Source: Caulobacter sp. (GTDB lineage: Bacteria; Pseudomonadota; Alphaproteobacteria; Caulobacterales; Caulobacteraceae). From it: 50,515 nt of DNA. The stretch lies in NCBI GenBank assembly GCA_019636175.1, contig JAHBYC010000019.1, positions 1-50,515 on the forward strand, written 5' to 3'. The position numbers and the translations under genes were made by a program. Under the pieces are notes generated by a model. That model did no database searches. It was not told the origin of the DNA and was given only the letters and a program-made list of their open reading frames with translations. Shown one piece after another: positions 44,850-50,515 of the stretch. How positions within the stretch are numbered: the stretch's first letter is position 1; the number at the start of each line of letters is the position of its first letter.

Positions 44850-45320
44850 ATGCCCCTCCCAGAGATCTACGCCACACATCGCCTCACCCCGGCCAGGACC
44901 TTCGCCGATCTCAAGGTGGGCGACCGCTATCCCCTGCCCTCCCGCACCCTCGGGGACGGCAATTTCGCCGCCTTCCAGACGGTCAGCCTGGACAACCACC
45001 CCATCCACTATGACGCCGAATACTGTCAGGCGCTTGGCCACCCCGGCCCCCTGGCGCATGGCCTGCAGGTCCTGTGCTTCACCGCCGCCGGCGCCGGGCT
45101 GTTTCCTCACGAGATCGGCGACGCCCTACTGTGAATGATCGAGGTGCGGGCCCGCATCCTCAAGAGCGCCTATCCGGGCGATACCTTGTTTCCTCTGCTG
45201 GTCATCACCGACCTGAAGCCGCAACGAACCACCGGTGTCGTCACCATGGCCGCCACCGTGACCAACCAGAAGGGCGAGACGGTTCTGGAAGGCGAGCACG
45301 TCTATTTGCTGCGGCTCTGA
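44850..45320 (+). pseudogene. MaoC-like dehydratase interrupted by an in-frame TGA
   Basis: The first part (44850-45134) encodes 94 residues of a MaoC/hot-dog hydratase, with the catalytic pair D48 and H53 in 'VSLDNHPIHYDAEY' and 'GPLAHGLQVLCF'. It ends at a TGA at 45132-45134. The same frame continues immediately with 'MIEVRARILKSAYPGDTLFPLLVITDLKPQRTTGVVTMAATV' to 45320, the expected second half. A single base change (a GGA glycine codon, the residue usual at that position) would restore a 156-residue protein. Possible explanations are a young pseudogene, reinitiation at the adjacent ATG giving two chains, readthrough, or a sequencing error. Confidence 0.85.
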
Positions 45321-45412
45321 GCCCTCATTTCGAGACCAGTTTTCGATGGCCTCGCTCTGGACGCGAACGGTCTGACCCTGCCAATGTCGGGCCGCCTACA
45401 CAGGAGACTCCG

Positions 45413-45589
45413 ATGGCCCACAAATTCGAGATCTACAAGGACAAGGCAGGCGAGTTCCGGGTTCGCTTCAAGTTCAACAGCGAGATCATGTTCTCCACCG
45501 AGGGCTACGCCTCCAAGGCCTCGGCCCAGAACGCCATCGACTCGATCAAGAAGAACGGACCTGCCGCGCCCGTCGAGGACAACAGCTGA
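45413..45589 (+). CDS. YegP/DUF1508-family small protein
   Basis: A 58-residue protein with one DUF1508 repeat: 'KFEIYKDKAGEFRVRFKFNSEIMFSTEGYASKASAQNAIDSIKKN'. The family's usual pattern is a small alpha/beta unit with F.W...A.N...I..SE.Y.....A..-I. I start it at the ATG at 45413, with AGGAGA upstream. E. coli YegP has two such repeats; single-repeat versions are common in proteobacteria. The function is unknown. Confidence 0.9.
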   Translation: MAHKFEIYKDKAGEFRVRFKFNSEIMFSTEGYASKASAQNAIDSIKKNGPAAPVEDNS

Positions 45590-45654
45590 CCCTTGACCCC
45601 CGGCCGCTTCCCGCATCTGATCACTGATAACCATCAGAAACAGGGAGGCGGCCC

Positions 45655-46476
45655 ATGGCCACCGCGAGCGCCAGCGGACGCAGGTCCATCTTCATTACCG
45701 GCGCCGCCAGCGGCATCGGCCTGGGCGCCGCCAAGCGGTTTGCCCGCGAGGGCTGGTTCGTCGGGCTGGCCGACATCGACAAGGCCGGCCTGAAGCAGGC
45801 CCTGGCCGAGATCGGCCCCGGCAACGGCGTCACCCTCGACCTTGATGTGCGGGATCGCGGCCAGTGGGCCAGGGCGATGACCGCCTTTGGCAAGGCCAGC
45901 GGCGGGCGCCTCGACGTGCTGCTCAACAACGCCGGCATCGCCCGCTACGGCTTTCTCGAGGAGCAGAGCCCCGAGGAGGGCGATCTCCAGATCGACATCA
46001 ATGTGAAGGGCGTCATCAACGGCGCCCGGGCCGGCCTGGACCTGCTGAAGGCCACGCCGGGTTCGACCCTGATCAACGTGGCCAGCTGCGCCGGCCTGTT
46101 CGGGGCGCCGCGCATGGCCATCTACGCCGCCAGCAAGTTCGCCGTCCGCGGTCTGTCCGAAGCTCTGGACGCCGAATTCAGCCGGTTCGGCGTGGCTGTT
46201 CGCTGCATCATGCCGTGGTTCGTCGACACCCCGATCCTCAACGCCGGGGCTCAGGGCACCAACATGAAGATCACCGACGCCATCCGCGAGGGCGGGTCGC
46301 CGGTCTATACCGTCGAGGAGGCCGCCCAGGTCATCTGGGACGCAGCCCAGGGCAAGGGCGGCAAGCTCAACTACATCGTCGGTCAGGCCGGCAAGTCGCT
46401 CGCCATGACCCTCCGCTTCATGCCCGGTCTGGTCAGGAAGCGGCTACGGGCCGGACTGTTTGCGGAGCAGCCGTAG
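45655..46476 (+). CDS. Short-chain dehydrogenase/reductase
   Basis: A 273-residue classical SDR. The cofactor motif is 'ITGAASGIGLGAAKRFA', followed by 'LLNNAGIARYG' and the catalytic 'YAASKFAVRGLSEAL' (YxxxK), with the serine in 'NVASCAGLFG'. It reduces a carbonyl or oxidises an alcohol with NAD(P)H; the substrate is not predictable. The start at 45655 has GGGAGG upstream. Its last 44 bases overlap the convergent SleB-type gene. Confidence 0.92.
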   Translation: MATASASGRRSIFITGAASGIGLGAAKRFAREGWFVGLADIDKAGLKQALAEIGPGNGVTLDLDVRDRGQWARAMTAFGKASGGRLDVLLNNAGIARYGFLEEQSPEEGDLQIDINVKGVINGARAGLDLLKATPGSTLINVASCAGLFGAPRMAIYAASKFAVRGLSEALDAEFSRFGVAVRCIMPWFVDTPILNAGAQGTNMKITDAIREGGSPVYTVEEAAQVIWDAAQGKGGKLNYIVGQAGKSLAMTLRFMPGLVRKRLRAGLFAEQP

Positions 46477-47575
46477 CCGGCTGGGCCGGCTTGGTTGCAA
46501 CCGGGACCTTGGCGGGGCTGGCCTTGGCGTCCTTGGCCGGCGCCGCGACAGGCGCGGGCGTGGCGGCGGCAGGCTTGGCCGGCGCGGGCTTGGCCGCGGG
46601 CGTCTCGGTGACCGCCGAGGCGAGGATCACCCGCGCGCCCGAACCGGTGATGATCTCATAGGGCACCGGACCGGTGGGCAGGCTGGTCGCCTGGGCCACT
46701 TCCATACCGTCACGCGACGGCTCCGGCGTGTCGCCGAAGGCCCCCGGCGCGCCATTGCGGCCGCCGAAGCGATAGAAGATGTGCAGGCCGACCTGCTGCA
46801 CCCGCACCATGCGCGGGCCCCAGCCCGGCGAGACGTTGACGGTGTGGAAGTGGGTGGCGTTGCCGACCGAGGCCATCACATAGCCGCCCAGGGCCCGCTC
46901 GGCGATCTTCGCGGCCCGGCGCCAGGCGCCCGGCTCACGACCGCGCCGCATCGAGCCGTCGCAGGCGAAGCTGAACTGGCAGGCGCCGCGGCTGTAGGCG
47001 CCCTGGAAGACCACGGCGCAGACGCTCTTGGGAAAGGCGGGGTGACGGACGCGGTTCAGCACCACCTGGGCCACCGCCGCCTGGCCGGCCGGGGTCTCGC
47101 CGCGCGCCTCGTAGTAGACCGCCTTGGTCAGGCAATCGAGATCGCGCGACGCATCCAGCGCGCCGGTGAAGCGGAAGGGCTGGGCCGCGGGGTTGAACGG
47201 GCCGCCGAAATTGGCGCGGAGCAACAAACCGGCGCTTGCCGCGTTACTGTCCTTGCCGGCGCGCTTTTCGAGGCGGGCGGCGAGCAGGGCCGATTGGCGA
47301 TCGCGTTGCGCGTCGGCGGCCGTGAACATCGGATCGTGCCGACGGGCGACAGCCAGGGTGGCGGGATCCATATTGAGAACGCGGTCGCGCAGGGCGGCCT
47401 CGGAAAACTGTCCGTCGGCGGCATGGGCCAGCGACGAAAGACGGACGTGCTGTTCACGCGCGTCAGCGGTCCCCGCCATGTAGGCGGCCGCGACGATCAG
47501 GCCCATGACGGCGCCAGTCGATGCGCCGACGGTCAGGGCTCGCGCGCCAGCGCGGCTCCGTTGTAACGAAATCAA
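46433..47575 (-). CDS. SleB/CwlJ-family cell wall hydrolase (copy 2)
   Basis: A 380-residue protein, paralogous to the lipoprotein at 34775-36046. An N-terminal signal anchor (about 15-38, 'TVGASTGAVMGLIVAAAYMAG') replaces the lipobox. The catalytic domain (about 145-280) has 'DCLTKAVYYEARGETPAGQAAVAQVVLNRVRHPAFPKSVCAVVFQGA' and 'CQFSFACDGS' with the conserved glutamate. The last 70 residues are Ala/Pro/Lys-rich and low complexity. The frame opens at a TTG at 47575, preceded by AGAGAG; an ATG further in would cut into the anchor. Both proteins also share 'MDPATLAVARRHD'-type segments before the catalytic domain. Confidence 0.9.
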   Translation of the reverse strand: MISLQRSRAGARALTVGASTGAVMGLIVAAAYMAGTADAREQHVRLSSLAHAADGQFSEAALRDRVLNMDPATLAVARRHDPMFTAADAQRDRQSALLAARLEKRAGKDSNAASAGLLLRANFGGPFNPAAQPFRFTGALDASRDLDCLTKAVYYEARGETPAGQAAVAQVVLNRVRHPAFPKSVCAVVFQGAYSRGACQFSFACDGSMRRGREPGAWRRAAKIAERALGGYVMASVGNATHFHTVNVSPGWGPRMVRVQQVGLHIFYRFGGRNGAPGAFGDTPEPSRDGMEVAQATSLPTGPVPYEIITGSGARVILASAVTETPAAKPAPAKPAAATPAPVAAPAKDAKASPAKVPVATKPAQPATAAPQTVRPVAAS

Positions 47576-47990
47576 AGCTCTCTAGTCCTGTGCGACAGGG
47601 GCAGGATGCGCCCCCCGTATCGACGTCGAACGGCCGTGAATGTCCCGGGTGGGCGGCGGTGCGACGAGATTCGGCCGATGTCAGGAATTGGCCGAGGTGG
47701 TCCTTATGCCAGACTTTATGGCCCAAATGTGGCCGATTCGCAAGCTCATGCTGCATTGCAACATCGAGCATCGCCCCAGATATCGCGGGTCGGATGGTTA
47801 ACACCCTCTAGTCATTGTGAAATCCCGCGGACTCCGGCGATGCGCCGCGGTGCGGAAATTTCTCGCGTCGCGCGATCAATACTGGGCGACATCTCACGCC
47901 TCGCAACGCTCTTCCATTGCGCGTGACGCCGGAGCGAGTCACCATGATCCGCCGTGTTACGGCCCGCGCCCCATTTCCCGGGAGATCGTC
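47576..47990. other. 415-base gap with no recognised gene
   Basis: The open frames here are short, lack ribosome sites and look unlike protein. The sequence is less GC-rich than its surroundings and contains no copy of the repeat families. It must hold the promoter of the tandem secreted genes and probably that of the SleB-type gene; I see no clear consensus. Confidence 0.5.
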
Positions 47991-48461
47991 ATGAAGATGT
48001 TGGTCCATACCCTCGCCGCCCTGGCCCTGGCCACGGCCTCGTCCGCGGTCTTGACCGCACCGGCCGCCGCCGGCGACTTGCTCTACCAGGCCGCCCCCGA
48101 CAGCCTCACCGAAGCCCTCGACGGCAAGCCCTACTGGGCCGCCCAGGCCCAGTGCGCCGGGCTGTTCGGCGCCGCCGCCCAGTATCTCGGCGAGCAGGGT
48201 GACGAGGCCGGCGCTCAGGAAGCAAAGACCCTCGCCCTGTCCTTCGCCGATGACGCCATCACCCGGCTGCGTCGCGACCGCGGCCTGACCAAGGCCCAGG
48301 CCCTGGAGCTGATCAGCCCCGCCGTTCTCAAGGCCCGCCAGGACGGCGCCGCCGCCGTGGCCAGCAGCGAGGGTGAACTGTCGACCTGGAACTTCGCCCG
48401 CAGCAGCTGCCTCGACATCGCCGAGTCCTACGGCGCCCAGACCAGCTGGAACACGCCGTGA
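47991..48461 (+). CDS. Secreted small protein, tandem paralogue 1
   Basis: A 156-residue protein with a signal peptide of about 28 residues ending APAAA. The mature part is helical, with 'GKPYWAAQAQCAGLFGAAAQYLGEQG', 'AKTLALSFADDAITRLRRDRGLTKAQALELISP' and the C-terminal 'SSCLDIAESYGAQTSWNTP'. Two cysteines may form a disulfide. The start at 47991 has GGGAG upstream. No domain was recognised. The next gene overlaps by four bases (GTGA) and encodes a paralogue. The protein is probably periplasmic. Confidence 0.8.
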   Translation: MKMLVHTLAALALATASSAVLTAPAAAGDLLYQAAPDSLTEALDGKPYWAAQAQCAGLFGAAAQYLGEQGDEAGAQEAKTLALSFADDAITRLRRDRGLTKAQALELISPAVLKARQDGAAAVASSEGELSTWNFARSSCLDIAESYGAQTSWNTP

Positions 48462-48910
48462 AGCGCGTCATCGCCGCCGGCTGCGCCCTGGTTCTGACCG
48501 CGACCGCCGCCGCGCCCGCCATGGCCGGGGACCTGATGTTCAACCGCAAGGCCGCGACCACGCTCACCGAGGGCAGCATCGGCCAGCCCTGGTGGAAGCT
48601 GCAGGCCCAGTGCGCCGGCATGTTCGCCGCCGCCTTCAACAGCCACAGCCTGGCCGGCGAAGCCGACCTGGCCGACATCGACCGCGACATCGGCAAGAGC
48701 ATGCTGACCGCGGCCATCGACCGGCTGGAGCGGGATCGCGGCATGGACCACAAGGTGGCCGTCGATCTGGCGCTGCTGCAGGTCTCCTACGGCCGCGACC
48801 GGGTTACCGAGCTGATCCGCACCGGCGGCTCCGGCCCCACCAGCCCGTGGAACACCCAGCGCAGCATCTGCATGGACATCCACGAGGCCTACACCGGCAA
48901 GTTTGGCTAG
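48458..48910 (+). CDS. Secreted small protein, tandem paralogue 2
   Basis: A 150-residue protein with a signal peptide of about 23 residues ending APAMA. It shares the order of features of its neighbour: 'GDLMFNRKAATTLTEGSIGQPWWKLQAQCAGMFAAAFN', 'LTAAIDRLERDRGMDHKVAVDLAL' and a C-terminal 'SPWNTQRSICMDIHEAY', with the same two cysteine positions. The start is a GTG overlapping the previous stop, so the pair is translated together and presumably arose by tandem duplication. The function is unknown; the two proteins may form a heterodimer. Confidence 0.82.
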   Translation: MKRVIAAGCALVLTATAAAPAMAGDLMFNRKAATTLTEGSIGQPWWKLQAQCAGMFAAAFNSHSLAGEADLADIDRDIGKSMLTAAIDRLERDRGMDHKVAVDLALLQVSYGRDRVTELIRTGGSGPTSPWNTQRSICMDIHEAYTGKFG

Positions 48911-48925
48911 GGCCTCGGATCCGCG

Positions 48926-49345
48926 CTACTTCCGCCGCACCGCCCACTCGGTGCAGCCGCCAAGCTCTGTCACCTGCCCGGTGATTACATCCTTGTCGCC
49001 GTTCTGGCCCGCATAGGCGGTGCCGGTCAGGCCGACCATCTCATAGCCGGTCGGGCGGTTGATCCAGTGGTCGCCGTGGAGCTCCAGATAGCCCGTCGGC
49101 GTGATCGTTCCGCGCACCGCGAAGCTGCCGCTCGGCACGCCGGGATTGTCGCGCCGGGCCCAGAAGGAAAAGGTGCCGGTCACCTGGCCCGACGGCGTCG
49201 CGTCCAGGGTCAGGGTCAGCCCGGTCTTGCCCTGGTAGCAGGTGTAGGCGCCCTCCCAGACCCCATCGAGCGGCTCGGCCGCGGAAGCGGCGACCGGCAG
49301 GGCCAGCAGGGCGAGGGCGGAAGCGAGGGCGGCGAACTTGGACAT
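48926..49345 (-). CDS. Secreted beta-rich hypothetical protein
   Basis: A 139-residue protein with a signal peptide of about 22 residues ('FAALASALALLALPVAASA'). The mature part opens 'EPLDGVWEGAYTCYQGKTGLTLTLDATPSGQVTGTFSFW' and ends 'GQVTELGGCTEWAVRRK', with two cysteines likely to pair. The pattern of alternating strands resembles small periplasmic lipocalin-like or DUF-type beta-barrel proteins that begin with a G.W.G.Y.C motif. I start it at the ATG at 49345, with GGAG upstream. It is convergent with the tandem secreted pair. Confidence 0.85.
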   Translation of the reverse strand: MSKFAALASALALLALPVAASAAEPLDGVWEGAYTCYQGKTGLTLTLDATPSGQVTGTFSFWARRDNPGVPSGSFAVRGTITPTGYLELHGDHWINRPTGYEMVGLTGTAYAGQNGDKDVITGQVTELGGCTEWAVRRK

Positions 49346-49687
49346 GATGATCTCCAGGATTTCACCCAGAAGATCAGTCCCCGCCGCGTCCCGCATCCCT
49401 ACTATGGGGGGCTGCTGCTCCCCACCCCCCGTCATCCCGGACAGCCCACGGGGCTGATCCGGGACCCAGGGGGTGCGTGATCTCGCTATCCCAAGCCGCT
49501 CTTCGGCCTGTGGGCTGCAACCCCTGGGTCCCGGACAAGCGCTGCGCGCTTCCCGGGGTGACGGGGAGGTTTCATGGGTGACGGCTCCGGATGAGCGAGG
49601 GACCTTTGCCATTCTGCCGCCATCCTGTGTCAGCAGTCGGCCGCCGCCCCTCTGGCCCGATCCCCCCGCAAACCCTACATTCTCCCC
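49346..49687. other. 342-base gap between divergent genes
   Basis: The middle is family A repeat copy 3 (49429-49564). The flanks must contain the promoters of the secreted protein gene and of uvrB. I looked for a LexA-type operator before uvrB and saw none that I can support. Confidence 0.5.
49429..49564. repeat. Palindromic repeat, family A, copy 3
   Basis: The ends are CCGTCATCCCGG and CCCGGGGTGACGG, one change from a perfect inverse. The interior (ATCCGGGACCCAGGGGGTGC ... CCCCTGGGTCCCGGAC) is closely similar along its length to copy 2 at 21444-21579. Confidence 0.85.
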
Positions 49688-50515
49688 ATGCCCAACACCG
49701 GTGTCTCTGACGTCTCCGCCCAGTTCGTCCACGACCTCGCGGACGCGCACGCGCCCATGCTGTGGCAGCCCCACCGCCCCGCCCGGCCTGACAAGTCCGA
49801 GGGCGGCCGCAAGTTCAAGCTGGTCAGTGAATACAGCCCCGCCGGCGACCAGCCCCAGGCGATCCGCGAGCTCGTCCAGGGCATCAAGGACCGCGAGCAC
49901 GACCAGGTCCTGCTCGGCGTCACCGGCTCGGGCAAGACCTTCACCATGGCCAGCATCATCGCCGAGACCCAGCGCCCGGCCCTGATCCTGGCCCCCAACA
50001 AGACCCTCGCCGCCCAGCTCTACAGCGAGTTCAAGGCCTTCTTCCCCGAGAACGCCGTCGAGTATTTCGTCAGCTACTACGACTACTACCAGCCCGAAGC
50101 CTACGTCGCCCGCACCGACACCTACATCGAGAAGGACTCCAGCCGGAACGAACAGATCGACCGCATGCGCCACAGCGCCACCCGGGCGATCCTGGAGCGG
50201 GACGACGTCATCGTCGTCGCCTCGGTCAGCTGCATCTACGGCATCGGCTCGGTCGAGACCTACACGGCCATGACCTTCGCCCTGACCGTCGGCGACCGCA
50301 TCGACGAAAAGCAGCTGATGGCCGATCTGGTGGCCCAGCAGTACAAGCGCAACGACCAGGCCTTCGAGCGCGGCATGTTCCGCCGCCGCGGCGACACCAT
50401 CGAGATCTTCCCGGCCCACTACGAGGACCGCGCCTGGCGCATCGGCCTGTTCGGCGACGAGATCGAGGCCATCCAGGAGTTCGACCCCCTCACCGGCAAG
50501 AAGACCGCCGACCTC
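49688..50515 (+). CDS. uvrB: Excinuclease ABC subunit B, N-terminal part (3' truncated by window)
   Basis: The first 276 codons of UvrB, the DNA-damage-verification helicase of nucleotide excision repair. The Walker A motif is '[14 protein letters not shown]', followed by '[41 protein letters not shown]' (including the beta-hairpin that clamps [13 protein letters not shown]), '[22 protein letters not shown]' and '[16 protein letters not shown]'. About 50 residues precede the usual UvrB start ('[17 protein letters not shown]'), an N-terminal extension often seen in alphaproteobacteria. The reading frame runs off the window end. Confidence 0.96.
   Translation, partial: MPNTGVSDVSAQFVHDLADAHAPMLWQPHRPARPDKSEGGRKFKLVSEYSPAGDQPQAIRELVQGIKDREHDQVLLGVTGSGKTFTMASIIAETQRPALILAPNKTLAAQLYSEFKAFFPENAVEYFVSYYDYYQPEAYVARTDTYIEKDSSRNEQIDRMRHSATRAILERDDVIVVASVSCIYGIGSVETYTAMTFALTVGDRIDEKQLMADLVAQQYKRNDQAFERGMFRRRGDTIEIFPAHYEDRAWRIGLFGDEIEAIQEFDPLTGKKTADL

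Noticed and set aside
44850-45320. Selenocysteine at the in-frame TGA
   Set aside because: The residue expected there is glycine, not cysteine; I see no obvious SECIS-like hairpin, and selenoprotein genes are not in the window.

Overview
The window is a GC-rich chromosomal segment of an alphaproteobacterium. Protein style (a DnaG whose zinc-site cysteines are replaced, DUF1022/ELM1 next to greA, a carboxynorspermidine-type polyamine operon, pseudaminic acid genes, an HWE-family sensor kinase) together with many dispersed palindromic repeats suggests Caulobacterales, probably a Phenylobacterium or Caulobacter relative. That placement is inference from gene content; no rRNA or tRNA gene was recognised. 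No prophage, insertion sequence, CRISPR array or integrase was seen, so this is mostly core genome with small accessory patches.

Layout. 1-5120: the 3' end of a zinc-type alcohol dehydrogenase, dnaG on the minus strand, a two-helix membrane protein, a PhnA C-terminal-domain protein and an MFS transporter. 5077-6932 (minus): an ECF41 sigma factor in an operon with an AhpD/CMD-type protein and a small membrane protein, preceded by a sequence matching the ECF41 promoter. 7031-9982: an APC permease and a D-aminoacylase-like lipoprotein with an altered metal site. 10234-13339 (minus): a carboxynorspermidine synthase, carboxynorspermidine decarboxylase and HAD phosphatase operon. 13704-15182 (minus): three orphan hypothetical genes, apparently lower in GC. 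15627-21380: carA and carB, separated by a cold-shock gene and a secreted cupin gene. 21381-26579: a SEC-C pseudogene, GST, GNAT, EamA permease and a membrane acyltransferase with an SGNH domain.

26734-34758: greA, ELM1, then PseF-like and PseG-like genes, convergent with pseI. These cover late steps of pseudaminic acid (nonulosonic acid) synthesis; PseB, PseC and PseH are not in the window. Then an HWE kinase, trxB and a GNAT. 34775-40117: a SleB-type hydrolase lipoprotein and the nadA-(66-aa ORF)-nadB-nadC operon, which has two palindromic operator-like sites in front of nadA. 40268-46476: a membrane acyltransferase, a YgiD-type dioxygenase, a HEAGH-motif protein, a divergent PfpI/GlxA-regulator pair with a long perfect inverted repeat between them, a MaoC-like gene broken by an in-frame TGA, a YegP-type protein and an SDR. 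46433-50515: a second SleB-type hydrolase, a tandem pair of secreted paralogues, a secreted protein and the 5' part of uvrB.

The strongest unusual signals are: the palindromic operators in front of nadA; the ECF41 operon with its own promoter match; the in-frame TGA in the MaoC gene; the multiply frameshifted SEC-C gene; the 21-bp-arm inverted repeat at 43611-43697; three or more families of nested palindromic repeats that sit at gene ends, one of which appears to supply the C-terminal codons of the PseG-like gene; and two unrecognised protein families (the tandem secreted pair and the HEAGH protein). I did not find a clear multi-gene system without precedent.
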